Assembly (NCBI GenBank): GCA_963848205.1
Contig: CAWKCV010000003.1
Span: 496,001 to 560,000, forward strand
DNA: 64,000 bases
Reading direction: 5' to 3'
Origin: BOG-908 sp963848205
GTDB taxonomy: Bacteria; Pseudomonadota; Alphaproteobacteria; Acetobacterales; Acetobacteraceae
Position numbers and translations under genes: made by a program. A model generated the notes under the pieces. That model did no database searches. It had not been told where the DNA came from and was given only the letters and a program-made list of their open reading frames with translations. Below are positions 8,565-16,949 of this stretch, piece by piece (the stretch's first letter is position 1; the number at the start of each line of letters is the position of its first letter).

Positions 8565-9347
8565 ATGATGGATGAGGGTCTGGGGCCACTGGTGCGGAAG
8601 GCCGACCCGGACCGGTATCTGTGTGCGCTGTTCGCGCCCGCCGCGCGTCGGGAGGTGCTGTTCGCGCTGTATGCCTACAACCACGAGCTGGCGCGGGCGT
8701 GCGAGGTGACGCGCGAGCCGGGGTTGGCGCTGATCCGCCTGCAATGGTGGCGTGAGGTGGTGGAGGGGTCGGCGAAACGGCATGAGGTGGCGACGCCGCT
8801 GCATGCGGCGGTGCAAGCGGGCGCGCTGGAGGAATCGCTGCTGCTGGAGATGATCCAGGCCCGCGAGCGTGAGACGGAGGGGGATTTCGAGAATGTGGAT
8901 GTCTGGCTGGATTGGCTGCGCCAGGGGCCTGGCGCGTTGATGCAGGCGGCTGCGTTGGCCCTGGGCGCTCCGGCGGCGGAGGCGGCCGGGTTGCGCGGGT
9001 TAGGCGTGGGGTGTGCGGCGATGGGGCAGTTGCGCAATGTGGGTGCTTTGGCGGTTCAGGGACGTTGCCTGCTGCCTTGGGATGTTTTGGCGCGCCATGG
9101 GCTGGACCGGGACGTGGTGATCGCCGCGCCGGATGCCCCGGCGTTTGCCGCTATGCGTGGCGAGCTCTCCGGCCTGGCCGTGCGGGCGCTGGGGCAGAAG
9201 ATGCGGCGCGATCGGGGCTGGATCGCGGCCTGCCTTCCGGCGGTGCTGGCCAGGCGGGATGCGCGAGCGGGCGCGGCGCCGCAGGGTGCGCGGGGCTTGG
9301 GCGACCAGTTGGCGGTGGCGGCGGCGTTTGCGCGGGGAGCCTGCTAG
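8565..9347 (+). CDS. Squalene/phytoene synthase family protein (NDUFAF6-like)
   Basis: A 260-residue protein of the squalene/phytoene synthase fold. The N-terminal part (ADPDRYLCALFAPAARREVLFALYAYNHELAR) matches the short bacterial/mitochondrial subgroup exemplified by NDUFAF6, an assembly factor of respiratory complex I, rather than true phytoene synthases. The aspartate-rich prenyl-diphosphate motifs (DxxxD) are not convincing, which favours a non-catalytic role. I chose ATG 8565, preceded by AAGGCAGG; an in-frame TTG at 8535 is possible. It ends four bases into the convergent MFS gene. Confidence 0.75.
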   Translation: MMDEGLGPLVRKADPDRYLCALFAPAARREVLFALYAYNHELARACEVTREPGLALIRLQWWREVVEGSAKRHEVATPLHAAVQAGALEESLLLEMIQARERETEGDFENVDVWLDWLRQGPGALMQAAALALGAPAAEAAGLRGLGVGCAAMGQLRNVGALAVQGRCLLPWDVLARHGLDRDVVIAAPDAPAFAAMRGELSGLAVRALGQKMRRDRGWIAACLPAVLARRDARAGAAPQGARGLGDQLAVAAAFARGAC

Positions 9348-10594
9348 GCGGGCACCGGACGTGTGGTGTGGGGCCAGTCGAGCGGTTCGATGCGGCCGAT
9401 CATCAGGCCCCAGCCGGCCATGCCGGCGAGGGAGACAGCGCCGGCGACGACGAAGGCCCAGAAGAACTCGCCGGTGCGGTCCACCACCCAGCCGGTGACG
9501 AGGGGGGCGATGATGCCGGCGATGTTGCCGAAGGAGTTTTGCACGGCCACCCATTTGCCGGCGGCATGCGGGCCGGCGAGGGTTTGGGGGATGGCGTAGA
9601 TCGATGACGAGTTCACGCCGAAGGTGATGGCGGCGGCGAACAGGCTGGCGATGGCCATGTTTGCGCTGCCGAGGGCGGCGCCGGCCATGCAGGCGGCGCC
9701 GGCGGCCAGGCTCCAGACAGCGCCGGTTTTGCGCACGCGGCTTTGGCTGGTGCCGCGTGCGATCAGCCGGTCGGCGGCCATTCCGCTGAGATAGGTGCTG
9801 GCGGCATAGACGAGGAAGATGAGCCCGCCGATTTCACCCATGCGTGTCATGGTCAGGCCGCGCGATTTGACCAGGTAGAGCGGCAGCCAGGAGATGACGA
9901 AGTAGAAGACATAGAGGCCGCAGAAATGGCCGATGGCGGTGCCCCAGAGTTCGCGGCGGCGCAGCAGGGCGGCGTAGCTGGGCGGGGGCGGGCCGGGCTG
10001 CGCTTGAAGTGTGCGGTGAGCGGTTCGGGTGGCGAGTTGCCAGGGGACGAGCCAGGCGAACGAGGTGAGGCCGAAGAGCAGGAAGACGGAGCGCCAGCCG
10101 AAATCGGCGATCAGCAGCGCGCCGACATAGGTCCCGAAGGCGGGGCCGAGGCCGAGGCCGGCCAGGGCGATGCCGTTGGCCGCGCCGAGCCGGCCGGTGG
10201 GGATCTGCTGGGCGAGAATGGACGACACGCTCGGGAAGGTGACGCTTTCGCCCAGGCCGAGCAGAAGGCGGAAGGCGAGCAGGCTGGCGAAGCCGCTGGC
10301 GAGGCCGGTCAATGCGGTGGCGGCGGACCAGACGGCGAGCCCCACGGCGAGTGTGCGGTAGGCGCCGAAGCGGGGCACGATCATGCCGGCGCAGAACTGA
10401 GCGGGCACGTAAGTCCAGAAGAAGGCGGAGAGGAGTTCGCCGAACTGGACGCCGGAGAGCCCGAACTGGTCCTTGATGGCGGGTGCCGCGGTGGCGAGGT
10501 TGCCGCGGTCGGCATAGTTGATGAAGACGACGAGTGCCAGCAGCGGAACGATGGCAGCGTTAGAACGCGGAAGGGTGGAGCGTACCTGCTGCAT
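9344..10594 (-). CDS. MFS transporter, anion:cation symporter-like
   Basis: A 416-residue carrier with about 12 hydrophobic segments. The first helix carries NYADRGNLATAAPAI, and the loop after helix 2 has the family-type GAYRTLAVG stretch; LGLGESVTFPSVSSILAQQIP is the signature region of the ACS (hexuronate/sialate/tartrate-type) carriers. The substrate is probably an organic anion, but nothing nearby identifies it. The gene converges on the squalene-synthase-like gene with a 4-base overlap and stands back to back with the desaturase gene. Confidence 0.85.
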   Translation of the reverse strand: MQQVRSTLPRSNAAIVPLLALVVFINYADRGNLATAAPAIKDQFGLSGVQFGELLSAFFWTYVPAQFCAGMIVPRFGAYRTLAVGLAVWSAATALTGLASGFASLLAFRLLLGLGESVTFPSVSSILAQQIPTGRLGAANGIALAGLGLGPAFGTYVGALLIADFGWRSVFLLFGLTSFAWLVPWQLATRTAHRTLQAQPGPPPPSYAALLRRRELWGTAIGHFCGLYVFYFVISWLPLYLVKSRGLTMTRMGEIGGLIFLVYAASTYLSGMAADRLIARGTSQSRVRKTGAVWSLAAGAACMAGAALGSANMAIASLFAAAITFGVNSSSIYAIPQTLAGPHAAGKWVAVQNSFGNIAGIIAPLVTGWVVDRTGEFFWAFVVAGAVSLAGMAGWGLMIGRIEPLDWPHTTRPVPA

Positions 10595-10643
10595 AGGCGG
10601 CGATTAGCGAACCATTCCGATCGCCAGGCAAGCGACAGAAAGA

Positions 10644-10687
10644 CAAAAGTCTTTTGGTCCTTTTCTCAAAAAAGGACGGCGTCCTTC
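10644..10687. repeat. Intergenic palindromic repeat, copy 5 between divergent genes
   Basis: GACAAAAGTCTTTTGGTCC followed by the hairpin GTCCTTTTCT-C-AAAAAAGGAC and a GTCCTTC tail. Unlike copies 3, 4 and 6, it lies between divergent genes (MFS carrier and desaturase), so a pure terminator role does not explain it. Confidence 0.65.
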
Positions 10688-10747
10688 ATGTATAAACCGT
10701 AGGTTTACCAAACCCCCAGTCATGCACCATAAGATTGGACACGCCGG

Positions 10748-11887
10748 ATGAACGTATCCGTTGCGGGCGGAGTGCTCATGCAGACAAATTCCTGGCCTGA
10801 TGAACAGCATCGCGGCACGATCGTGGCGCGGCTGGGCGAGTTCCAGTCGCCTGTGCTGCATCGCAGCCTCGGCCAGGCGGCCGTCACGTTCGGCCTCTAT
10901 CTCGCGATTTTGGCGGCGATGTATGCCAGCACGCACGTGTCGGCCTGGTTGACGTTGCTGCTGGCGGTGCCGGCGGGCGGGTTCGTCATCCGGCTGTTCA
11001 TCATCCAGCACGATTGCGGGCATGGGTCGTATTTCCGCTCGCGCCGGGGCAATGCGCTCACGGGTGCGCTGTGCAGCCTGGCGACGTTCACGCCATACGC
11101 GGATTGGCGCCGGCAGCATGCGACGCACCACGTGGTGTGGAACAATCTGGATGCGCGGCCGTCGGGTGCCGACATTTATTCGAGCTGCCTGACGCTGCGC
11201 GAGTATCAGGCGCTGCGGCCGGGGCAGCAGCTTGTGCAGCGGGTGTTGAGCCATCCGCTGGTGGCGCAGGTGGTGTTGCCGCCGCTGATTTTCCTGGGGC
11301 TTTACCGGATTCCGTTCGACACGCCGGCGGCCTGGGGGCGCGAGCAGCGCAGCGTGTGGCTGACCAATCTGGGCCTGTTGTGCTGGCTGGGCGGTTTGGG
11401 ACTGGTGTTCGGCTTCTGGACAATGTTGCTGGTGCAGGTGCCGATCATCGTCGTCGCCTCGATCGTCGGCGTTTGGCTATTCTCGGTGCAGCACCGCTTC
11501 GAGGATTCCCAGTGGGCGCGCGAGGCGGAGTGGACGCAGGTTGGCGCGGCCGTGCATGGCTGTTCGTGGCTGCGGATGCCGCGGGTGCTGCAATGGTTTA
11601 CCGGCAATATCGGGTTTCATCATGTGCATCATCTGATGCCGCGGGTGCCGAACTACCGGTTGCAGGCATGTCATGAGGCGACGTCGCTGCTGTCGGGCGT
11701 GACGGCGCTGTCGCTGGGCGAGGCTTTGCGGGCGCCGGGGTTCGCGTTGTGGGACGAGGAGCAGGGGCGGATGGTGCCGTTTCCGGCGCGTCGGGCGCGG
11801 CGTTCGGCATCCGCGGCGGGCCCGCTCATGAAAGATGGATCGACGTATGCACATCTCGCGGTGGCGTCGGAAGATTCTGGCGGTTGA
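10748..11887 (+). CDS. Membrane fatty acid desaturase
   Basis: A 379-residue integral membrane desaturase of the DesA/delta-12 type, introducing double bonds into acyl chains with a di-iron centre. All three histidine boxes are present: HDCGH (88-92), HATHH (124-128) and HHVHH (about 291-295). Hydrophobic stretches flank them (about 47-80, 215-250). The stop overlaps the next start as TGATG, so the L,D-transpeptidase gene is translationally coupled; both act on the cell envelope. An alternative in-frame ATG lies 10 codons downstream. Confidence 0.9.
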   Translation: MNVSVAGGVLMQTNSWPDEQHRGTIVARLGEFQSPVLHRSLGQAAVTFGLYLAILAAMYASTHVSAWLTLLLAVPAGGFVIRLFIIQHDCGHGSYFRSRRGNALTGALCSLATFTPYADWRRQHATHHVVWNNLDARPSGADIYSSCLTLREYQALRPGQQLVQRVLSHPLVAQVVLPPLIFLGLYRIPFDTPAAWGREQRSVWLTNLGLLCWLGGLGLVFGFWTMLLVQVPIIVVASIVGVWLFSVQHRFEDSQWAREAEWTQVGAAVHGCSWLRMPRVLQWFTGNIGFHHVHHLMPRVPNYRLQACHEATSLLSGVTALSLGEALRAPGFALWDEEQGRMVPFPARRARRSASAAGPLMKDGSTYAHLAVASEDSGG

Positions 11888-12960
11888 TGCTGTTGTTACG
11901 GCATAACCCGCTCATGGGCAGGCTGTCGTTTTCCGCTTTGTCGGTGCTGCTGGCGATCTCGCCGGCGCTGGCTGAGCCACCGTCGATCGATCCGATGGAC
12001 GATCCGGCGCGGCCGCATCTGCGCGCGCCGGCGCCCGAAACGGCTGTGGTCGCGCCCTTGCACCACGCGCATCTGGCGTCGGTGCTGGCCCATCCCGCGG
12101 CGCCGCTGCCGACGGCGCGGCCGGTGGTGCAGAAGGCGGTGTTGAGCGAGCCGGAGATGGACGATGCGGCGCGTGAGGCAAGCGATCTGCGTCGGGCGAT
12201 GGCTGAGGAGGTCGCGTATCTGCTCAAGCCGTCGCGTGCGAGCATCGCCGACGCGGCGCAGCGCGCCTCGGCGTTGCTTGGCCAGTCGGGCAAGTCGATC
12301 GATCGCCCGCAACTGGTTGTGGTGGTGGACCGCAACCCGGGTGTGCAGCGGCTGTATCTGATGCTGGCGAGGCCCGAGGGGGCCGCGTCGTGGCGGCTGA
12401 TCGGTGCGGCGCACGTATCGACCGGGCAGGCGGGCCGGAAGGATTACTACATCACCCCGGTCGGTGTGTTCGCCCATACGGAGGCGATCCTGGATTTCCG
12501 GGCGCAGGGCACGTTCAACGAGCACCATGTGCGCGGCATCGGGCTGGCCGGCATGCGGGTGTGGGATTTCGGCTGGCAGTGGGCGCTGAAGGGCTGGCAT
12601 ACGGATTTTGCCGGCGGTGATATCCGGTTGCAGATGCACGCGACGGACCCGGCTTTGCTGGAGCGCAAGCTGGGGCATCCGGCGAGCGAGGGCTGCGTGC
12701 GGGTGTCTTCGAGCATGAACCGCTTTCTCGATCTGCACGGCGTGCTGGATGCGGATTACGAAGTGGCAGCGGTGACCGACCCGCGTTACGAGAATCTGCT
12801 GAGCAAGGACCGCACGCCGAGTTCGCTGGGCGGGCGGCTGATGATCGTGATCGATACCGGGTTGCCGGCTGATGGGCCGCCGACGGTTGCGAGCCGGCCA
12901 GCGGATTGGCCGGCGCCGGCTACGGTGTCGCCGGATGGGGGGCTGGTGGGAACGCAGTAA
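11887..12960 (+). CDS. Exported L,D-transpeptidase family protein
   Basis: A 357-residue periplasmic YkuD-type protein that would cross-link peptidoglycan or attach proteins to it. The ATG at 11887 overlaps the desaturase stop (TGATG). A signal peptide follows (second Met at residue 10, then LSFSALSVLLAISPALA). The catalytic motif GHPASEGCVRVSSS with its cysteine is near residue 275, preceded by a conserved HATD segment. A proline/alanine-rich linker separates the signal from the catalytic domain. An intergenic repeat begins at its TAA stop. Confidence 0.85.
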   Translation: MLLLRHNPLMGRLSFSALSVLLAISPALAEPPSIDPMDDPARPHLRAPAPETAVVAPLHHAHLASVLAHPAAPLPTARPVVQKAVLSEPEMDDAAREASDLRRAMAEEVAYLLKPSRASIADAAQRASALLGQSGKSIDRPQLVVVVDRNPGVQRLYLMLARPEGAASWRLIGAAHVSTGQAGRKDYYITPVGVFAHTEAILDFRAQGTFNEHHVRGIGLAGMRVWDFGWQWALKGWHTDFAGGDIRLQMHATDPALLERKLGHPASEGCVRVSSSMNRFLDLHGVLDADYEVAAVTDPRYENLLSKDRTPSSLGGRLMIVIDTGLPADGPPTVASRPADWPAPATVSPDGGLVGTQ

Positions 12961-13085
12961 GGAAGAAGTCCTTTTGTGAAAAAAAAGACCAAAAAACTTC
13001 TGCTCATGGCCACGCCGCTTCGAAGAGCCGCGTGCCGATGAACAAAATTTTGGTCCCTTTTTTTCAAAAAAGGACGGCTTCCTTC
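12959..13085. repeat. Intergenic repeat, copy 6 (inverted pair) between convergent genes
   Basis: Two copies of the element face each other: AAGGAAGAAGTCC...CCAAAAAACTTCTG on the left and CAAAATTTTGGTCC...AAAAAAGGACGGCTTCCTT on the right, about 45 bases each around a GC-rich centre. The whole could fold as one long cruciform. It spans the space between the L,D-transpeptidase and VOC-protein stops. Confidence 0.75.
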
Positions 13086-13458
13086 ACATCCGGTGCAACG
13101 CACAAAGCTTGTTGCCATCCGGATCGCGCAGATACGCCAGATACAGCTTGCCCATGCTGCCCTCGCGCACGCCCGGCGGATCCTCGCAGGTGGTGCCGCC
13201 GGCCGCGATGCCGGCCTTGTGCCAGGCATCCGCCTGCTCGGGCGACTTGGCGGCGAAGCCGATCGTCATGCCATTGGCAGCGGTTGCGGGCTCGCCGTTG
13301 ATCGGCTTGGTGATCGAGAGAATGCCCGACTTCGTCATGTAGAACATGCGATGTCCGTCGATCGAGGCGGGCGGCACGTCCAACGTTGCGAGCAGCGAGT
13401 CGTAGAAGGATTTGGCGCGGTCGAGGTCGTTGGTGCCGATCATGATATGGGAAAACAT
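13084..13458 (-). CDS. VOC (glyoxalase/bleomycin-resistance) superfamily protein
   Basis: A 124-residue protein. ATG 13458 gives MFSHIMIGTNDLDRAKSFYD, the standard opening beta strand and helix of this superfamily; longer in-frame starts overlap the kinase gene and are unlikely. The C-terminal LAYLRDPDGNKLCALH motif carries the usual DPDGN turn and the final metal-ligand region. Members bind a metal and act on small molecules or confer resistance; the substrate is unknown here. It lies downstream of the stress sensor kinase on the same strand, with a 67-base gap. Confidence 0.85.
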   Translation of the reverse strand: MFSHIMIGTNDLDRAKSFYDSLLATLDVPPASIDGHRMFYMTKSGILSITKPINGEPATAANGMTIGFAAKSPEQADAWHKAGIAAGGTTCEDPPGVREGSMGKLYLAYLRDPDGNKLCALHRM

Positions 13459-13525
13459 GGCGCTTCCTTTGCTGCGTCGATTGCGGGTGCGGTTGATAGC
13501 CGAATGACCGCGAAACGCCAGTCTG

Positions 13526-15268
13526 TCAGGCCGCTTCGGCGGGCTGGCCGAGCGGCACGCGCACGCTGTAGCGCGTGCCCTGGTCCTCGTGGACGGTGAG
13601 GGTGGCGCCGAGCTGGCGGGCGAAGCCGCGTATGAGCGTGATGCCGATACCGTCGCGCGGGCCGGTCTCCGTCTCGGACTTGCCGGCCGGGATGCCGACA
13701 CCGTCATCCTCGACGACGAGTTCGGCGACGTCGCCGTCGGTGTTCAGGCAGACGCGGATGGACCCCGTGCGCTGCCGGGGAAAGGCGTATTTGACTGCAT
13801 TGCTGACCGCCTCGGTGACGATGAGGGAGAGCGGGACGGCCTGGTCGCTGTTCAACTGCAACGGGCTGGCTTCGATCTGGAGCTGGATGCGCCGCCCGGC
13901 GGTCTCGCCCATCGCTTGGAAGAGCTGGCCGCAGAGCTCGGTGAGGAAGGCCGGCATGTCGATCGTGTGTACCTCGCCGTGCATGTAGAGATGGCGGTGC
14001 AAGGTGGCGAGCGCCCGCACCCGGTCGCGCGCACTGGCGAATTCTGCGCGCGCTTCGGGCTGGCGGATGCGGGCGGCCTGCAGGTTGAGCAGCGAGGCCA
14101 CGATCTGCAGGTTGTTCTTCACCCGGTGGTGGATCTCGCGCATCAGCAGCTCCTGCTGCTCGATGGCGCGTTGAAGGCGGGCGCCGTGCTCGGCGAGTGC
14201 GACGGTCGCATCGGCGAAGGAGGTGGCGAGGTCGCGTATCTCGTCAGGCGGATCGGCGGTGAGATTGGCGTCGAAGCGGCCGCCTTCGCGCCAGAGGGCC
14301 ACGGCCCGGCTGAGCCGGGTCATCGGCTCGATCAGTGCGATATGCGTGCCGATGGCGACGGCTGCGAGACCGAGCAGCAGCAGCAGGCCGAGTTGGCCGA
14401 GACGCTGGACGAGGAGTGCGGAGGCGGCCAGCCGGTCGGTGGTGCCGGGATAGGCGACGATCAGGCTGTAACCGTCCGTCAGCGCAGACGAGGCATAGGC
14501 GTAGGGCACACCCTTTGCGCTCAGCGCGTCGATCACCGTCGAGCGCGACGTCAGTTGGGACAACAGGGAAGGCGCTGGCAGGGTGGCGAGATCCGCCTGG
14601 GTGATCTGGGCCGCCTGGCCGCTCGCATCGACGATCCACTGTGCACGCACAGCGGGGCTCAGGCCGGAGGCCGGCTGGGCCAGCCAGTCGATACGCAGGC
14701 CGGCAAAGATATAGCCGTGCAATTGTCCGTTCTGCATGATCGGGTAGGCGGCAGGAATGATGAAAGCGCCGCTGACCAGGCTGCGGCGAATTGGTGCCAG
14801 GGCCAGGTCCTTTCGCGCACTTACCCGTGCGAACAGGGGCGCGTTCAGCTTGGCAGCTTCGGCCTCGCTGTTTGTGCCCGGCAGGTTGCGCGCGGCGCAG
14901 CGGAGCTGACCATGCTCGTCAAAGGCCGCGAAGTTGCTGTAACGCTGCGACTGGAGCTGGAGCAGGCTGGCCAGCCGCTCGTGGCATGCCTGGGCATTGG
15001 CGGAGATTTCGGCGACCTGGCTGAGGGCTTCCATCATCTGCTGGGCGCCGAGCAAAGCCGCTTGATGGCGGGCCGTGGCCGCTTCGCGCAGGCGTTCGGC
15101 TGCCATGTCAGTTGCGTCGCGCGCGAGCCCGTAATTCTGCCACACGATGGTGGCCGAAAGCATCAGCAAGGGCACGGCGGCAATGAGAACGATGAGTGCG
15201 AGCCGCACCCGCATAGGGCCGAACAGGGTTTTTAGGCGCGAATTGCGCCGGCCGGTCGGAGGGTTCAC
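13526..15268 (-). CDS. Membrane sensor histidine kinase, HisKA_2 type, of the general stress response
   Basis: A 580-residue kinase. Membrane helices lie at about 22-45 and 286-313 and enclose a periplasmic sensor domain of about 240 residues. A HAMP-like linker (315-365) follows. The HisKA_2 phospho-acceptor motif MREIHHRVKNNLQIVASLL places the histidine at 380/381. The ATPase domain has TEAVSNAVKYAF and DDGVGIP. This class phosphorylates PhyR in alphaproteobacteria (PhyK/PhyT type). Its position next to nepR, two ecfG-like genes and phyR supports that role; the signal it senses is unknown. Confidence 0.85.
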   Translation of the reverse strand: MNPPTGRRNSRLKTLFGPMRVRLALIVLIAAVPLLMLSATIVWQNYGLARDATDMAAERLREAATARHQAALLGAQQMMEALSQVAEISANAQACHERLASLLQLQSQRYSNFAAFDEHGQLRCAARNLPGTNSEAEAAKLNAPLFARVSARKDLALAPIRRSLVSGAFIIPAAYPIMQNGQLHGYIFAGLRIDWLAQPASGLSPAVRAQWIVDASGQAAQITQADLATLPAPSLLSQLTSRSTVIDALSAKGVPYAYASSALTDGYSLIVAYPGTTDRLAASALLVQRLGQLGLLLLLGLAAVAIGTHIALIEPMTRLSRAVALWREGGRFDANLTADPPDEIRDLATSFADATVALAEHGARLQRAIEQQELLMREIHHRVKNNLQIVASLLNLQAARIRQPEARAEFASARDRVRALATLHRHLYMHGEVHTIDMPAFLTELCGQLFQAMGETAGRRIQLQIEASPLQLNSDQAVPLSLIVTEAVSNAVKYAFPRQRTGSIRVCLNTDGDVAELVVEDDGVGIPAGKSETETGPRDGIGITLIRGFARQLGATLTVHEDQGTRYSVRVPLGQPAEAA

Positions 15269-15314
15269 GTGACGATGGGCGCAAGCACTGCCAATTCCAG
15301 TCTGGGTGACCCGA

Positions 15315-15485
15315 TCATTTCTTGATATCGTCGTTGATCAGCTTAAGCAGCTCTGGCGGCAGGGGTTCCTTGTCGAGCTCGCCGAAGATCTCCTTGAGGC
15401 TGCGGGCCAACCATAGATCAAAAGCGGTATCCGGCTTGGCCGGCTTCTTGGGCGGCGGGCGGCTTTTATCGGACGCCTTAGGCAT
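15315..15485 (-). CDS. nepR: NepR anti-sigma factor
   Basis: A 56-residue protein, too short to be found by length-based gene calling. A basic, proline-rich start (KPAKPD) leads into FDLWLARSLKEIFGELDKEPLP and PELLKLINDDIKK, matching the two-helix NepR pattern (LxxxLRxxYxxxxxEPxPxxxxxLL). NepR binds and inhibits EcfG; phosphorylated PhyR releases the sigma factor by acting as its mimic. The gene lies between the kinase and the first ecfG-like gene on the same strand, the expected position. It is shorter than many NepR proteins, but the core helices are complete. Confidence 0.85.
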   Translation of the reverse strand: MPKASDKSRPPPKKPAKPDTAFDLWLARSLKEIFGELDKEPLPPELLKLINDDIKK

Positions 15486-15602
15486 TGAAAGCTTGTAAAT
15501 CCTGAGTTGACCCGGTCTGGCGACGCGGAAAACGGCCGCCCGGTGACCGGACGACCGCCTGCTTTATGCTCAACGCTAGAACGGCGGATAGTTGCGAGTT
15601 CG

Positions 15603-16184
15603 TTACGCGGCTACACTATCCTGCTCGCCTTCGGCCAGCCGGCGCGCCAGCAAGGCGGCAGCGTTGCGGCTGGCCTGCTTGCTCTCGCGTGCTTCGCCAA
15701 GCAGCCATGTCTCGAGCTGGCGGCGAGCGCGGAAGACGCGGCTCTTGGCGGTGCCGACGGCACAACCGGTCAACTCCGCGAGCGCCTCGTAGCTCATGCC
15801 GTGCACGACCACCATGACGAGCGCTTCGCGCTGGTCAGACGGCAGGCGGGTCATCGCCTGAGCGAGTTCCTTCAGTGCCAGGCGATCCTCGTGCGGCGCT
15901 TCGGTGGCGAACACCGAGCTTGGCACATCGTCGATGTCGGTCGTGTCGCGGCGCTTGCGCAGATTGCTGATGAAACGGTTGCGCAGGATGCGATGCATCC
16001 AGGCGGGAAAATTAGTGCCGGGGATGAAACTCTGCTGGGCGGACAGCGCGTTGCACACGGCATCCTGGACGAGATCTTCGGCGGCGGCCCGGTTGCGGGT
16101 GAGGGCGAGTGCCTGCACGCGAAGCTTGGGCAGGATTGCCACGATCTGCGTATGGAATGTCGGGGACATGGTCTGAGTGGTCAA
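15603..16184 (-). CDS. ecfG: EcfG-like (ECF15) RNA polymerase sigma factor, copy 1
   Basis: A 193-residue ECF sigma factor. Region 2 reads AEDLVQDAV and FPAWMHRILRNRFISNLRKRR; region 4 reads LPSDQREALVMVVVHGMSYEALAELTGCAVGTAKSRVFRARRQL. This fits the alphaproteobacterial general stress family ECF15. I prefer the TTG start at 16184, because GGAG lies about 9 bases upstream; the ATG at 16169 lacks a visible ribosome binding site. A 20-residue C-terminal tail beyond region 4 is alanine/arginine rich. nepR lies 117 bases downstream, so the two may be cotranscribed. Confidence 0.85.
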   Translation of the reverse strand: MTTQTMSPTFHTQIVAILPKLRVQALALTRNRAAAEDLVQDAVCNALSAQQSFIPGTNFPAWMHRILRNRFISNLRKRRDTTDIDDVPSSVFATEAPHEDRLALKELAQAMTRLPSDQREALVMVVVHGMSYEALAELTGCAVGTAKSRVFRARRQLETWLLGEARESKQASRNAAALLARRLAEGEQDSVAA

Positions 16185-16331
16185 AGCGCTTACTCCGTGT
16201 TCCTAACCAACCAATGACGGAGGGTGGCGGAATGCTGCATCGTCCCCGATCACGTAATCGGCATTGAACTCCGGACGCGTGAGCATTCGGTTGGCCGCAG
16301 GCCGGTGGGTTCCGACGCGCTGCAATTGTAT

Positions 16332-16862
16332 TCACGTCTCCCAGGGCCGCTGACCTTCGGCGAAGGATTGCGCCAGTTGGGAGCGGGCGCGCGACACGCG
16401 CGCGCGCATCGTGCCGGCCGGCACGCCGCATACGGCGGCTGCCTCTTCGTGGGTAAGTTCCTGCGCGCCCACGAGCACCAGCGCCTCGCGCAGCAGAGGG
16501 GGCAGGGTCCATAGCATGCGGGACATGTCGGAGATCTCGCCATGGTGCTGCTGCTTGATGGACCCGCCGGTCTGCGCATGAGTGGCCAGGGCGACCGCCT
16601 CGCGCCGCCGCCGCCTCGAATGTTCGTAAAACGCGTTTCGCAGGATCGTGAACAGCCAGGCTTTCAGGCTTGTGCCCTGCTGGAATTGCGCGATGGCCCC
16701 CAGCGCGCGCACAACGGCATCCTGAACCAAGTCGTCGGCCCCGGACAGGTCGCGGACGAGGAAGCGGGCGTAGGTCCTCAGTTCCGGCAGGAGCGAGGTC
16801 AGTTCGCGCCTGAGGAGTGCCGATGGATCGACAGGTTCACGTTCGGTGGAGAGACTATTCAC
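16332..16862 (-). CDS. EcfG-like (ECF15) RNA polymerase sigma factor, copy 2
   Basis: A 176-residue ECF sigma factor from a GTG start. Region 2 is ADDLVQDAVVRAL followed by FQQGTSLKAWLFTILRNAFYEHSRRRRRE; region 4 is LPPLLREALVLVGAQELTHEEAAAVCGVPAGTMRARVSRAR. The LRAWLFTILRN-like and LVGAQELTHEEAA segments are closer to textbook EcfG than copy 1 in those blocks. The gene is divergent from phyR with 87 bases between starts. Which of the two paralogues is the main EcfG cannot be settled here; one may be NepR-insensitive or compete for NepR. Confidence 0.85.
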   Translation of the reverse strand: MNSLSTEREPVDPSALLRRELTSLLPELRTYARFLVRDLSGADDLVQDAVVRALGAIAQFQQGTSLKAWLFTILRNAFYEHSRRRRREAVALATHAQTGGSIKQQHHGEISDMSRMLWTLPPLLREALVLVGAQELTHEEAAAVCGVPAGTMRARVSRARSQLAQSFAEGQRPWET

Positions 16863-16949
16863 GGATTGTTTGCCGTTTCAGCCAAGTCGAACAGCGTAGG
16901 CAATCAATCCAGCCAAATTCAGACATTCATTCCATGACCGAGGGCCTTG

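Noticed and set aside
8565..9347. True phytoene or squalene synthase for hopanoid/carotenoid synthesis (HpnC/HpnD/CrtB)
   Set aside because: The aspartate-rich substrate motifs are not convincing, and no hopanoid or carotenoid genes are adjacent; the NDUFAF6-like subgroup fits better.
10748..10780. Start of the desaturase at the downstream ATG (10778)
   Set aside because: Possible, but the first ATG is not contradicted by a neighbouring gene, so it was kept and the alternative noted.
13589..15235. A 548-codon plus-strand frame opposite the sensor kinase
   Set aside because: It mirrors the kinase gene, whose motifs are complete on the minus strand; the product is of low-complexity shadow type.
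15603..16862. The two ECF sigma genes as one duplicated tandem gene or pseudogene pair
   Set aside because: Both frames are complete with regions 2 and 4 intact, and the sequences are substantially different, so they look like two functional paralogues.
16863..16949. EcfG-type promoters in the phyR/ecfG intergenic region
   Set aside because: I looked for GGAAC with a GTT 16-18 bases downstream on both strands and found no acceptable pair.
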